Numbered from the stretch's first letter, positions 35,998 through 45,200 are shown. The stretch is 64,000 bases of DNA from Vicinamibacterales bacterium (GCA_035699745.1 DASSPH010000055.1:1-64000); one strand, 5' to 3'. Program-made: numbers and translations. The notes: a model not told the origin generated them from the sequence alone.

Positions 35998-36723
35998 GTG
36001 AACCCTGACATTCAGCACCTGATCCGGCTGCAGCAGCTCGATACGGAGATCGATGCCGCGCGCCGCCGAATCGCCGACATCCCCTCGGTGCAGGCGGCGC
36101 TCGCGGCGCGGCTCGATCGCGCCGGCGCGGCGCTCGCGGCGGTGAAGGAGCGGCTCACCGCGAACCAGGCGGACCGCAAGAAGATCGAGGCGGAGGTCGC
36201 ATCGATCCAGACCCGGCTGTCGAAGTACAAGGGACAGCTGCTCGAGCTGAAGACGAACAAGGAATACCAGACCATGCTGCACGAGATCGCCACCGCGGAG
36301 GCGGCGATCCGATCCCACGAGGACGTCCTGCTCGAGCGCATGGAGGAGGCCGAGAATCTCACCCGCGAGCTGAAGGCGGCGGAAGCGGAGCTGCAATCGC
36401 AGCAATCGGCGGTCGCCGCCGAGCGCGCCGCGCTCGACGAAGAAGCCATGACGCTGCACCGGCGAGTGGACGAGACGACGGCGGCGCGCGGCGCGGCCGC
36501 CGCGCAGCTGGCGCCCGACACGCTGCGGCTGTTCGAGCACGTCGCCCGCCAGCGCAAGGGGCAGGCGGTCGCCGAAGCCAGGGACGGCACCTGCAGCGTG
36601 TGCCACGTCCGCATGCGGCCGCAGATCTACAACGAGGTCCGCCGCGGCGAGGCGCTGATCCAGTGCGAGAGCTGCCAGCGCATTCTCTTTTTCGTTCCCG
36701 CTACCGCAACCCACCCTTCGTGA
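35998..36723 (+). CDS. Coiled-coil protein with C4 zinc ribbon (zf-RING_7 / CdsZ type)
   Basis: A 241-residue protein. Residues 1-190 form a long antiparallel coiled coil, starting IQHLIRLQQLDTEIDAARRR and including QLLELKTNKEYQTMLHEI. The C-terminus has a four-cysteine ribbon at about residues 199, 202, 223 and 226 (CSVC, CESC). Proteins of this layout are common next to RNase HI genes; a role in nucleic-acid binding or translation has been proposed, not proven for this one. The start is GTG 35998; the stop overlaps the RNase HI start in GTGA. Confidence 0.85.
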   Translation: MNPDIQHLIRLQQLDTEIDAARRRIADIPSVQAALAARLDRAGAALAAVKERLTANQADRKKIEAEVASIQTRLSKYKGQLLELKTNKEYQTMLHEIATAEAAIRSHEDVLLERMEEAENLTRELKAAEAELQSQQSAVAAERAALDEEAMTLHRRVDETTAARGAAAAQLAPDTLRLFEHVARQRKGQAVAEARDGTCSVCHVRMRPQIYNEVRRGEALIQCESCQRILFFVPATATHPS

Positions 36724-37139
36724 TTACGGCTTATATCGATGGCGGCGCGCGGGGCAACCCCGGCCCCGCGGGCTACGGCGTGTACATCCAGGATCCCGGC
36801 GGCGGCGTGCTCGCGGAGCTCCACGGCGGGCTGGGGATCGCGACCAACAACGTCGCCGAATACAACGGGCTGCTCGCGGCGCTTCGCTGGGCGGCGGAAC
36901 ACGGCCATCGGACGGTCCACATCCGCGCCGACTCCGAGCTGCTGGTGAAGCAGATGCGGGGTGAATACAAGGTGAAGCACGAAGGGCTGAAGCCGCTCTT
37001 CCTGCAGGCCTGCGCGCTGATCCGGCGCATCGGCGACGTCACGTTCGAGCACGTGCGCCGCGAGTTCAACAAAGAGGCGGATCGGCTGTCCAACCTGGGC
37101 ATGGACGAAGCTGAAGCGGCACTCCGCGCCGGCACCTGA
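36720..37139 (+). CDS. rnhA: Ribonuclease HI family protein
   Basis: A 139-residue RNase HI-like nuclease that cleaves RNA in RNA-DNA hybrids. The acidic catalytic set is Asp7 (AYIDGGARGNPGP), Glu47 (NNVAEYNGL), Asp71 (IRADSELLVKQM) and Asp121 (NKEADRLSN). It resembles the short Bacillus/actinobacterial RNase HI group without the basic protrusion of E. coli RNase HI. The start is GTG 36720, overlapping the zinc-ribbon gene stop by 4 bp. Confidence 0.9.
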   Translation: MITAYIDGGARGNPGPAGYGVYIQDPGGGVLAELHGGLGIATNNVAEYNGLLAALRWAAEHGHRTVHIRADSELLVKQMRGEYKVKHEGLKPLFLQACALIRRIGDVTFEHVRREFNKEADRLSNLGMDEAEAALRAGT

Positions 37140-37187
37140 CGACCAACCGCCTCGTGGCGGTGTCAAAAGACCAGGAGGGCGGCTCGA

Positions 37188-39776
37188 ATGCGCGCGCTGT
37201 CACTGATCCTCGTCACGACGCTGGCGTGCTCCGGCCCGGCGTACGCCCAGCGCGCCGAACCCGATCGGGCGGCGGCGGCTGAATTCCCGGCCTGCGAATT
37301 CACGCTGCTGAACACGTATCAGCGCGGACTGCGTCTCACCGCAGCGGCGCGGGCGCTCTCGCGCGAGCCGGACTCGATCGACACCCTGGCCCTGCTCCTC
37401 GCGACCGAGCGCCTCGACGCCGCGATTGCCGCGGCCGGACGTCTGGTGGCGGCGTCTCCCGACCGGTTCCTGCCGGCGTTGACGCTGCTCGCGCAGCACA
37501 ACCACCGCTTCCGCGACGGCGCGCGCGGCCACGCGGGGGCGATGCGCGAGATCGCGCGCCAGGCGCGCCTGCGGCTCGGCAGCCTGGATCGGGAAGACGC
37601 CGCGCGGGCGGCTCGCCAGATCCTGATGTTCGACCCCGGGCCGGCCAGCCCGGCGCAGGCCAGCACCTACGAACAGGCGATCGCGACCTTCCTGCAGGAA
37701 TACGCCGGGACAGAGGAAGCCCGGCTCACCGAAGTCGACCAGCTGATGCGGGGACGTCCGAGCTACGAGCAGGTCGACGCGCTCGAGGCGTTCGCCCGCG
37801 CGCATCGTGGAACAGCGGCCGGCGCGAAGGCTCTCTACAGCGCCGCGCATCAGCTCTCCGTCAACGTGCCGATCACGGGTGTGGAACGGCGCGGATCCGA
37901 TCCGACCGAGCGGTTCGTGCGCGTGCTGGCGATGGTGAAGGAGCTGGAGAGCGGCGCCTATCCGCGCGGCGAGTGGGTCGATCGCGCATCCGAACTCGTC
38001 GCCGGACTGTTCGCGTCGAATCCGGCGATCGCGCCGGCCAACGTCGAGCGGCTCGAGGCCGAATACGCGGCGTTCGCGAAATCGCATATCGACGCGGACG
38101 GCCCCGATCCCGCCGAGTCGCGAATCGGCTACCTGCTCACCACCAAGCTCGCGGAGCTGCACAAGACGCAAGGAGATCCGGTGCCGCGCGTGGAACGCGT
38201 GCTCGATCGCCTTGCCGGCGAAACGGGTCGCGCCGACTTCGCCTTCATGAAGGCGAGGTTCTACCTGCGGACCGCCGTGAACGAGACGGGCCGGCGCGCG
38301 GCGATGCGCCAGAAAGCGCGCGACGCGCTCGGCGCCCTGATCGACGCCGGCACCGGTCTGTATCACCGGAAATCCCTGGCGACGCTCGCCTGCCTCGAGT
38401 TCGAGGATCGCGACTACGGCGGCGCGCTGGAGCACTTCACCGGCTACGTGCGGCGCTATCCGTCGAGTCCGTACGCATGGCTTGCGGCCCTCCGCGTCGG
38501 CGCGACGCAGGCGGCGATGGGCGACTGGCGGTCCGCGGCCGCGTCCTACCGCGCCGCGGCGCGATACGACGTGCCGATTGCGCGCATGCTCGGCCACGAA
38601 CACGCGGCGCGCAGCCTCGAAGCGCTCGACGAGTCCGGCGCCGCGCTGCGCGAGCACGAGGCGGCGCTGGCCGCGTGGGATCCGAACTTCGCCGGATACT
38701 CGGCACGTGACCTGGTGCTGGGAGGGGCGCCCAACCTGCTCGCAACCGCGCCCGTTTCGTTCGAGCCCCCGGCGCCGATCGACCGCGATGCGCTGACGGC
38801 GCGGGTCGCGCAGCTCCGCGCGTCGCTCGCACATCCCTCGGGGCCGCTGCTCGAGCGCGGACGATGGCTGCTGCAGCAGGAACGCCGGGTCGAAGCGGCC
38901 GAGACGCTCGCGCGGCTGCTGCGCGAATACCCCCGATCGCCGCTGGCCGGCGAGGCGCGGGCGCTCTCGCATCACGCGCGGCTCGAGACGGCCCTCATCG
39001 CCGCGAACGTCGAAGCGGCCGCGCCCGATCCGGCGGCGGCGCTGGCGCAGCTCACGCAACTCATTCGCGAACCGTACGACGACGCCGTGTGCATTGCGGG
39101 GATCGCGCGCGCGACCCTGCTGGCGCGCGATCGCATCGACGAAGCCCGCACCGCGATGCGGACGGCGCTGGCGCAATGCCGCACCGGCAGCGCCGGGGCG
39201 GACGCCGGCGCGCCGTCCGCCCTCGACAGCGACGTCCTCGCCGTCCGCAATACGGTGTTCAGGCCGCTCGGCGGAGGTATTTACGCGACTGACGGATGGG
39301 ACTCGCACCGCTGGCCGTCGGCGCCGCCGCCGTTCTTGCTGGTGTCCGGCACGGTGACGGTGAAGACCTCCGACGGGCAGCAGACTGAGGTGCGCGTTCG
39401 CCGCCCCGTGCCGGGGCTGGACAATGTCGTGTTCGTGAGCGGCGATCAACTTCGGCTGTTGAACACCGTCATGACGGCGCTCGGCGGGACCAGACGCTTC
39501 GCGCCCGCCTCGGTGATGTCGACGCCGAATCAACCGGCCGGCGCGGCGCTCGACGTGCTCGCCTTCTGGAGACAGTTCTTCCCGGCGATGCCGGGGCATT
39601 GGGGCGGGTGGGAGTTCGAAGCCTTTCCGCGCATCAACCGGATCGACTTCCTCGACGCCGCACGCACGAGGGCCGCCGTCCCGGTCACGATCGGCTACTC
39701 CGGCGCGACGATCGTCCTCGAAAAGCGCGACGGTGTGTGGCGGATGCTCGAGCTGACCAACCGCTGGATCACGTGA
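37188..39776 (+). CDS. Large secreted helical-repeat protein of unknown function
   Basis: An 862-residue protein with a signal peptide ending near GPAYAQ (residue 21). Most of the length is alanine- and arginine-rich paired helices typical of TPR-like solenoids, such as ATLACLEFEDRDYGGALEHF and EAAETLARLLREYPRSPLAGE. The last 180 residues change character: YATDGWDSHRWPSAPPPFLL, then a beta-rich domain with GTVTVKTSDGQQTEVRVRRP, and an end with YSGATIVLEKRDGVWRMLEL. I do not recognise a family. A periplasmic or outer-membrane scaffold is plausible. AGGAGGG lies 7-8 bp before the ATG. Confidence 0.75.
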   Translation: MRALSLILVTTLACSGPAYAQRAEPDRAAAAEFPACEFTLLNTYQRGLRLTAAARALSREPDSIDTLALLLATERLDAAIAAAGRLVAASPDRFLPALTLLAQHNHRFRDGARGHAGAMREIARQARLRLGSLDREDAARAARQILMFDPGPASPAQASTYEQAIATFLQEYAGTEEARLTEVDQLMRGRPSYEQVDALEAFARAHRGTAAGAKALYSAAHQLSVNVPITGVERRGSDPTERFVRVLAMVKELESGAYPRGEWVDRASELVAGLFASNPAIAPANVERLEAEYAAFAKSHIDADGPDPAESRIGYLLTTKLAELHKTQGDPVPRVERVLDRLAGETGRADFAFMKARFYLRTAVNETGRRAAMRQKARDALGALIDAGTGLYHRKSLATLACLEFEDRDYGGALEHFTGYVRRYPSSPYAWLAALRVGATQAAMGDWRSAAASYRAAARYDVPIARMLGHEHAARSLEALDESGAALREHEAALAAWDPNFAGYSARDLVLGGAPNLLATAPVSFEPPAPIDRDALTARVAQLRASLAHPSGPLLERGRWLLQQERRVEAAETLARLLREYPRSPLAGEARALSHHARLETALIAANVEAAAPDPAAALAQLTQLIREPYDDAVCIAGIARATLLARDRIDEARTAMRTALAQCRTGSAGADAGAPSALDSDVLAVRNTVFRPLGGGIYATDGWDSHRWPSAPPPFLLVSGTVTVKTSDGQQTEVRVRRPVPGLDNVVFVSGDQLRLLNTVMTALGGTRRFAPASVMSTPNQPAGAALDVLAFWRQFFPAMPGHWGGWEFEAFPRINRIDFLDAARTRAAVPVTIGYSGATIVLEKRDGVWRMLELTNRWIT

Positions 39777-39832
39777 GCCGCAAGCTCGTCCGCGGCCGGC
39801 GTCAGGCGCAGGCTTTGCACTGTGGACGCTCG

Positions 39833-40333
39833 ATGCGTTGCCGTCTCGTCATTGCGGCCGTGGCGCTCCTGGCGCTGCAGGCATGCGCGGGCGCATTGGG
39901 GAATCTGAACGCCCTGGTGCAGCCGCCCCGCTTCCAGCAGGTCCCCGGACGACAGGCGGAGATCCGCGTGCTCGGGCTCGAAGGGGCGGGGGTGCGGATC
40001 TGGACCCGGGTGACGAACCCGAATACGTTCGGCATTCGCCTCGGGACGTTGAAGGGGACGCTGTTCCTCGAGGAAGCGCGCGCGGCTGACGCCGAGTTTC
40101 CGCTCGGTCTGGATCTGGGCGCCGGCGCCGACACCGAGCTGCCGATCGACATCAGCGTCAGTTTCCGGGATCTGCCGGGGCTGGGCGGCGTCGCACGCAA
40201 GGTGCTGGCGCGGGAAGCGGTGCCTTATCGTCTCGACGGCACGATCGGCATCGACGCGGGGCGCATCGGCCGCGACATGCTGTTCGGTCCGATGACGCTC
40301 TTGCGCGGCGAAGCCGTCGTCCCGATCCGCTGA
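39833..40333 (+). CDS. LEA14-like (WHy domain) lipoprotein
   Basis: A 166-residue probable lipoprotein: the signal sequence ends in the lipobox-like LLALQACAG. The mature part has the WHy/LEA2-type pattern GVRIWTRVTNPNTFGIRLGT, LFLEEARAADAEFPLGLDL and ELPIDISVSFRDL, and ends in a strand-rich tail. LEA14-type domains are linked to desiccation and stress tolerance; a role here is inferred from fold similarity only. It is convergent with pgeF across 15 bp. Confidence 0.75.
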   Translation: MRCRLVIAAVALLALQACAGALGNLNALVQPPRFQQVPGRQAEIRVLGLEGAGVRIWTRVTNPNTFGIRLGTLKGTLFLEEARAADAEFPLGLDLGAGADTELPIDISVSFRDLPGLGGVARKVLAREAVPYRLDGTIGIDAGRIGRDMLFGPMTLLRGEAVVPIR

Positions 40334-40348
40334 AACGGCCCGGGCGCT

Positions 40349-41116
40349 TCAGGTGCCATCCACTCTGATCGCCGCCAGCAGGCGGCCGGCGCCCCGGCCG
40401 TGGGCGCGATACGAGTGGAGCCGATGCTGCTCGGTCCTGGTGCACAGCCCCGACGCAAAGATTCTCGCCGGATCGAGACCCGCGGCCGTCAACTGATCCG
40501 CGTTGGCGCGCTCCAGGTCGAGCAGCGATCGATCGCCGTGGCCGGCTGCGAACCAGCGGCCGATCGACGCGGCATCGGCGCCGCCGGCGCGAAATGCGTC
40601 GATCACCTCCGGACCGACCTCGCCGCAGCAGCGGCCGAGCAGCGGCCCGATCGCGGCAGTCAGATCCGATGGCCGGCTGCCAAACTGCTCCCGCAGCGCA
40701 CGCACTGCCGCACCCGCCGCGTTCGCCGCGGTGCCTCTCCACCCGGCATGCGCCGCACCGGCGACGTTCCTGGCGGCGTCGTAGAGCAGGACCGCCGCGC
40801 AGTCGGCGGTCCGGACGCCGACGGCGATCGACGGATCGTCCGTGACGATGATGTCGGCTTCAGGGCGCGCCGCCGGCAGCGCATCACCGCGCCTGGCGAC
40901 GGCGGCGTGGACGCCGTGGACCTGTTCGAGGAGCCGCAGCCGATCGGGTGTGACGCCGAGCGACCGCGCGACCGCGGCCCATTCGCCTGCGTTGTCGCGC
41001 AGGATCACGTCTCGCGACGTGAACAGATGGGGCGCCGGCAGCCGCGTGCAGCGCAGCGCGCGGCCCCACGGCTCTTGCGTCCACTCGAACGGGCCGGTAG
41101 GCTGGGGATCGGTCAT
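40349..41116 (-). CDS. pgeF: Peptidoglycan editing factor PgeF (multicopper-oxidase-fold, DUF152)
   Basis: A 255-residue YfiH/DUF152 protein. PgeF removes wrongly incorporated residues from peptidoglycan precursors; some homologs act as purine nucleosidases. Family signatures are LLEQVHGVHAAVA with a metal His, TADCAAVLLYDAARNVAGAA with the Cys ligand, HAGWRGTAANAAGAAV, and the AIGPLLGRCCGEVGPEV cysteine pair. The start is taken as ATG 41116; two further ATGs lie at 41122 and 41125 in the same frame and would overlap the divergent acpS start. No Shine-Dalgarno is seen. Confidence 0.88.
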   Translation of the reverse strand: MTDPQPTGPFEWTQEPWGRALRCTRLPAPHLFTSRDVILRDNAGEWAAVARSLGVTPDRLRLLEQVHGVHAAVARRGDALPAARPEADIIVTDDPSIAVGVRTADCAAVLLYDAARNVAGAAHAGWRGTAANAAGAAVRALREQFGSRPSDLTAAIGPLLGRCCGEVGPEVIDAFRAGGADAASIGRWFAAGHGDRSLLDLERANADQLTAAGLDPARIFASGLCTRTEQHRLHSYRAHGRGAGRLLAAIRVDGT

Positions 41117-41123
41117 CGACATC

Positions 41124-41504
41124 ATGGGAATCATCGGACTCGGCGTGGATGCCACGGATCTGCCACGCGTGCGCGACGTGTTCACGCGCTACGGCGAGCG
41201 CTTTCTGCGACGCGTCTTCACCGACGTCGAGATTGCCTATTGTACGCGCCAGCGCGATCCGGTTCCCAGCCTCGCCGGCCGCTTCGCCGCCAAGGAAGCG
41301 GCGATGAAGGCGCTCGGGACCGGACATTCGCGCGGCGTGTTGTGGAAGGACATCGAAGTGTTCCGTCAGGGTGGGCCGCCGCAACTCCGGTTGTCGGGCG
41401 GCGCGGCCCGCCGGTTCGCGGCGATGGGAGGGCGCCGATCGCTGCTGACCATCACGCACTCCGAGGGTCTCGCGCTCGCGCAGGTGCTCCTGCTGGACGA
41501 ATGA
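41124..41504 (+). CDS. acpS: Holo-[acyl-carrier-protein] synthase
   Basis: A 126-residue phosphopantetheinyl transferase that loads ACP with 4'-phosphopantetheine from CoA. Motif 1 is IGLGVDATDLPRVRDV, motif 2 RFAAKEAAMKALGTG with the catalytic Glu and Lys; the C-terminal ITHSEGLALAQVLL is typical. The start lies only 7 bp from the nearest divergent pgeF start, so the two genes must share or interleave promoters. There is no convincing Shine-Dalgarno. Confidence 0.92.
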   Translation: MGIIGLGVDATDLPRVRDVFTRYGERFLRRVFTDVEIAYCTRQRDPVPSLAGRFAAKEAAMKALGTGHSRGVLWKDIEVFRQGGPPQLRLSGGAARRFAAMGGRRSLLTITHSEGLALAQVLLLDE

Positions 41505-41657
41505 TCGCCAACCGGCGTTAGCACTGTCGCCCCCGCGCCGCGTCGCGCGCCGGCCCGCGCGCGCGTCAAGTCCTTTCCGCGGCGCTCCTTCCAAAGACAT
41601 CGCTCCTGCGCGCGGCGGCGGCGCGAGGCTTGCCCTGCTGCCCGGCGGAGGCTCGCC
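41505..41657. other. Intergenic region between acpS and the next small gene
   Basis: About 150 bp, GC-rich, with CGCGCGCGTC and GCGCGGCGGCGGCGCG runs. CGGAGGC lies 6-7 bp before ATG 41658 and may serve as its ribosome-binding site. No gene or clear terminator is visible. Confidence 0.4.
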
Positions 41658-41963
41658 ATGACGGTCAAGATCGTGTCGAATGACAAGGGCAATCCGCCCG
41701 GAAAGCTGGCGGATGCCGAGCTGCACTTCTCCGAAGGGCCGCTCGAAGGGCTGAAGCTGATTGGCTTCGCGGTGTGGGAGAAGAGAAACGGCGGCGGCCG
41801 GAACGTGACGTTCCCGGCGCGCTCGTTTTCGGTGAACGGCGAGCGAAGGTCGTTCGCGCTGCTTCGTCCGCTGGGCGACAGCACCGCCCAGAACCGGCTG
41901 CGCGATCTGATCCTCGAGGCGTATGACGAGCACGCCGGCGCGCTGGCCGAGGCGACGGCGTAG
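41658..41963 (+). CDS. Small protein, possibly SpoVG-like
   Basis: A 101-residue protein. The pattern ELHFSEGPLEGLKLIGFAVW, RNVTFPARSFSVNGERRSFA, and RLRDLILEAYDEHAG resembles the arrangement in SpoVG: a first strand pair, a (V/T)FP motif in the middle, and a C-terminal helix following R-D-x-I/V-L-x-A-Y. SpoVG is a small RNA/DNA-binding regulator. The similarity is by eye and partial, so the name is withheld. It stands alone between acpS and the convergent radical SAM gene. Confidence 0.6.
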   Translation: MTVKIVSNDKGNPPGKLADAELHFSEGPLEGLKLIGFAVWEKRNGGGRNVTFPARSFSVNGERRSFALLRPLGDSTAQNRLRDLILEAYDEHAGALAEATA

Positions 41964-41997
41964 CGCGGCGCGGCCGCGGCGCGGCGTGACGGCAGCG

Positions 41998-43758
41998 CTA
42001 CGAGAGGACCGGAAGGAACTTCCGGTTCTCGGCCGCGCGCTTCGGCGGCAGCGTCCATTCCTCCCGCAGCCCCTTGTCGAACTCGGCGCGGAAGAACGAC
42101 GCCTTCATCCCGCCGTCGATGATGTCCCAGGGCAGGACCGCGTCGCCGGATCGGTCGCGGAAGATGAAGAAGTCGGCGTCGACGCCGCTCTCGGCCACCG
42201 CCGCGCGCCAGTTCCCGCCGTTGCGCTCGGCCGCTTCGATCGCGGGCGCCACCCGCCGGTCGCCGAGCGACAGCAGCGCCTGATAGTACGAGTGCCGCTC
42301 CGACTTGATGTTGAAGTACACGTTGTCGAGATCGGCGACGAGGGTGCGCAGCCGCTTTCCCTTGCGGTCGGTCACCGCCGGGTCTTCCATCGCCAGCCAC
42401 TGGTAGGCCGTCCCTGGCTTCGGAATCAGCGGGTTCACGCTCGAGACGATCCGGCCGATGCGGCCTTTCGGCCTGGCGTGCGCCATCATGACGTCCCGCA
42501 GCTGCGCGGTGAGATCGCGGATGCTCGCCAGGTCCTCGTCGGTCTCGGTCGGCAGGCCGATCATGTAATAGAGCTTCAGGTTCTCCATGCCGTTCCTGAA
42601 GATCAGATCCGCCTTGTCGAGGATCTCGGCGTTGGTCACCGTCTTGTTGATCACCCGCCGCAGCCGGTCGGAGCCGGTCTCCGGCGCGATGGTGATCGAC
42701 CGTTCGCCGCTCTGGTGCAGCATGCCGACGATCGTGTCGGTGAGATCGTCGAGCCGCAGCGACGCGGGGGAGATCGAGTAGCCCATCTCGATCAACCCCG
42801 AGAGGATGCGTTCGATCTCGGGATGATCGCAGAGCGCGATCGACACCAGGCCGGCGCGGTGGGCGTGCGGGCGGGCCTCGCGCGCCAGCTCCAGGATCCG
42901 GTCCGCCGGAAAGGCGCGGACCGGCAGGTAGTTGTAGCCGGCCCAGCAGAAACGGCACAGGTTGGCGCAGCCGCGCACCACCTCGATCAGGAAGCGCGAT
43001 CCGAACTCGGTGTCGGGGGTGAAGATCCGCGTGGACGGGGGATCGAGGCGCTCGGTGCTCTTCACCGCCGCTTTCTTCACCGCCGGCGGCGCGCCGGTGC
43101 CGGGCTGCGGCACGAACGCGGCGATCGTGCCGTCAGCGGCGTACTCCACGTCGTAGAACGACGGCACGTAGAATCCGCGCTCGGCGGCGAGCTGGCGCAG
43201 CAGGCCGCCGCGATCGGCGCCGCTGCCGAGGGCGCGGGCGAGCGCCGGGATCAGGACCTCTCCTTCGCCGGCGGCGATGACGTCGGCAAACGGCGCGAGC
43301 GGCTCGGGGTTCACGAACGTGACCGCGCCGCCGATGACGACGAGCGGATCGTGGCGGGTGCGCGCCGCGCTGCGGAGCGGGATGCCCGCCAGGCGCAGCA
43401 TCGACAACACGTTGGTGTAGTCCCATTCGAACGACACCGAGAACGCCACCACGTCGAAGTCGCGCACCGGCGTATCCGATTCGAACGTGCGCAGCGGCTG
43501 CCCGGAGGCGAGCGCCGCCTGCAATTCCTGCTTCGGCGGAAGGCAGACGCGCTCGCACACCACGTCCTCCAGCTCGTTGAACAGCCGGTAGACCGTCTGG
43601 AAGCCGAGGTTCGACATTCCGACGAAGTAGGTGTTCGGGAACGCGAGCGCGACGCGAAGCCGCCCCCCGTGTGGTTTGCGGATGAAGCCGACTTCGCGTG
43701 AAAGGACGTCGCTCGCGCGCCCGGGTCCCGCGCTGCGGGCCTGGGATCGCTGGGCCAT
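41998..43758 (-). CDS. B12-binding-domain radical SAM protein (TIGR03960 type)
   Basis: A 586-residue protein. Residues about 30-190 form a cobalamin-binding-like Rossmann domain (VALAFPNTYFVGMSNLGFQT, VVAFSVSFEWDYTN). The radical SAM cluster motif is in RGCANLCRFCWAGYNY, followed by ITIAPETGSDRLRRVINKTV and YYMIGLPTETDEDLASI. The layout matches the TIGR03960 radical SAM family, commonly paired with a TIGR03936-type protein and tRNA or ribosome-related genes; no partner is found in the window. The reaction is unknown. A TACACT about 77 bp upstream (43835-43840) may be its -10. Confidence 0.85.
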   Translation of the reverse strand: MAQRSQARSAGPGRASDVLSREVGFIRKPHGGRLRVALAFPNTYFVGMSNLGFQTVYRLFNELEDVVCERVCLPPKQELQAALASGQPLRTFESDTPVRDFDVVAFSVSFEWDYTNVLSMLRLAGIPLRSAARTRHDPLVVIGGAVTFVNPEPLAPFADVIAAGEGEVLIPALARALGSGADRGGLLRQLAAERGFYVPSFYDVEYAADGTIAAFVPQPGTGAPPAVKKAAVKSTERLDPPSTRIFTPDTEFGSRFLIEVVRGCANLCRFCWAGYNYLPVRAFPADRILELAREARPHAHRAGLVSIALCDHPEIERILSGLIEMGYSISPASLRLDDLTDTIVGMLHQSGERSITIAPETGSDRLRRVINKTVTNAEILDKADLIFRNGMENLKLYYMIGLPTETDEDLASIRDLTAQLRDVMMAHARPKGRIGRIVSSVNPLIPKPGTAYQWLAMEDPAVTDRKGKRLRTLVADLDNVYFNIKSERHSYYQALLSLGDRRVAPAIEAAERNGGNWRAAVAESGVDADFFIFRDRSGDAVLPWDIIDGGMKASFFRAEFDKGLREEWTLPPKRAAENRKFLPVLS

Positions 43759-43941
43759 AAAGGAGTTACGTGAGACTTGTCGTACGCGACAGCGGTATGA
43801 GGCGGCGTCGATCCCGCGTGCCGTGGATATACCTAGTGTACATCACGCCGCGGCCCCGCCGCCCCGGCCCGCAGGGCGGAAGGCGGCGGTAGCTGGACAG
43901 CCGCGGGCCCGGCTCCGTCCAGCCCGCCCGCGAAGGCCGGG
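43759..43941. other. Intergenic region between the radical SAM gene and ftsZ
   Basis: 183 bp. On the minus strand TACACT with TATATC (43829-43840) may drive the radical SAM gene, leaving a leader of about 70 nt with a GTCGTACGCGAC dyad. GC-rich arms CCGCCGCC and GGCGGCGG (43858-43890) form a stem-loop after ftsZ. The 43923-43946 palindromic repeat overlaps the ftsZ stop. Confidence 0.45.
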
Positions 43942-43946
43942 CTACT
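43923..43946. repeat. GTAGC-type palindromic repeat supplying the ftsZ stop codon
   Basis: On the minus strand: GAGTAGCCCGGCCTTCGCGG. The TAG inside GTAGC is the ftsZ stop. Related elements lie at 35641-35662 and 46455-46476. Confidence 0.5.
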
Positions 43947-45189
43947 CGTTCTGCCGCCGCAGGAACGCCGGGACGTCGAGCGGCGATACCGGCTCGAACT
44001 CGGCGCCCGGGCTGAACGTGTTGTGCGAGGGATCCGACGCGGCGGCGGCGACCGGCATCTCGAGGACGGGGCGTCGCGTCACGCTGAGCCGCGCTCCCCC
44101 GCCGCCGCCGGCGGCCGCGATCTTCTCCGTCGCCTGGTAGGCCGTGTAGGAGTGCAGGTCCACCGGCGTCGCCGCGGATGAGGCCGTGGCCTGCTTCGCC
44201 GCGCCGACCCGATCGAATCCGGTCGCGATGACGGTGATCTTCACCTTGCCTTCCATCTTCGGATCGACCACCGCGCCGAAGATGATGTTCGCGTCCTCGT
44301 GCGCCGCTTCCTGGATGATGGCCGACGCCTCGCTGACCTCGATCAGCGACAGATCGGCGCCGCCGGTGACGTTGATGATGACGCCGCGTGCCCCCTTGAC
44401 CGACGCGTCCTCGAGCAGCGGGCTGGAGACGGCGCGCTGCGCCGCTTCCATCGCCCGCGACTCTCCCTCGGACAGCCCGGTGCCCATGATCGCGATCCCC
44501 ATGCCGGCCATGATCGTCTTCACGTCCGCGAAGTCGAGATTGATCAGCCCGGGCACCAGGATCAGATCCGAGATGCCCTGGATCGCCTGCCGCAGCACGT
44601 CGTCCGCGCTGATGAACGCCTCGTTCAGCGAGGTCGAGCGCGCGATCGTGGCGAGAAGCCGCTCGTTCGGGATCGTGATGACGGTGTCGACGCAGTCGCG
44701 CAGCTCGTCGAGGCCGCGCTCGGCCTGCAGCTGGCGCTTCTTGCCCTCGAACTTGAACGGCTTGGTGACCACCGCGATGGTCAGCGCGCCGAGCTCGCTG
44801 GCCAGACTGGCGATCACCGGCGCGGCGCCGGTGCCGGTGCCGCCGCCCAGCCCGGTGGTGACGAACACCATGTCGGCGCCGTCGAGCGCCTCGATCAGTT
44901 TGTCGGTGTCTTCGAGCGCGGCCTGCCGGCCGACGTTCGGGTCGGCGCCGGCGCCAAGCCCCTTCGTCAGCTTGCTGCCGATCTGGATCTTGTGCGGCGC
45001 CGCATTGAGCTTGATCGCCTGCAGATCCGTGTTCGCCACGATGAACTCGACGCCGTCGAGCCCCGCCAGCACCATGCGGTTCACGGCGTTGCTGCCGCCG
45101 CCCCCGACCCCCACCACCTTGATGCGGGCGCCCGTCCGGCCTTCCTCTTCGAGCCTCAACCGCAGCGTGGACGTGTTCTGATCAGCCAT
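43942..45189 (-). CDS. ftsZ: Cell division protein FtsZ
   Basis: A 415-residue tubulin-like GTPase that forms the Z ring. GTP-binding elements include [18 protein letters not shown], the tubulin signature GGGTGTG at residues 115-121, and the T7-loop [14 protein letters not shown] glycine/alanine-rich linker follows, and the conserved C-terminal peptide DVPAFLRRQ ends the protein, the docking site for FtsA and other partners. The start is ATG 45189 ([10 protein letters not shown]), with GGAGG at 5 nt spacing; ATG 45201 is an in-frame alternative overlapping the ftsA stop. It is the last gene of the dcw cluster. Confidence 0.97.
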   Translation of the reverse strand: MADQNTSTLRLRLEEEGRTGARIKVVGVGGGGSNAVNRMVLAGLDGVEFIVANTDLQAIKLNAAPHKIQIGSKLTKGLGAGADPNVGRQAALEDTDKLIEALDGADMVFVTTGLGGGTGTGAAPVIASLASELGALTIAVVTKPFKFEGKKRQLQAERGLDELRDCVDTVITIPNERLLATIARSTSLNEAFISADDVLRQAIQGISDLILVPGLINLDFADVKTIMAGMGIAIMGTGLSEGESRAMEAAQRAVSSPLLEDASVKGARGVIINVTGGADLSLIEVSEASAIIQEAAHEDANIIFGAVVDPKMEGKVKITVIATGFDRVGAAKQATASSAATPVDLHSYTAYQATEKIAAAGGGGGARLSVTRRPVLEMPVAAAASDPSHNTFSPGAEFEPVSPLDVPAFLRRQNE

Positions 45190-45200
45190 CCGGCCCTCCA

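Noticed and set aside
35583-36008. A 141-residue ORF starting inside the tRNA
   Set aside because: It begins within the tRNA 3' end and is mostly arginine/glycine-rich; only the part from 35748 looks like a signal peptide, and the coding signal then shifts frame.
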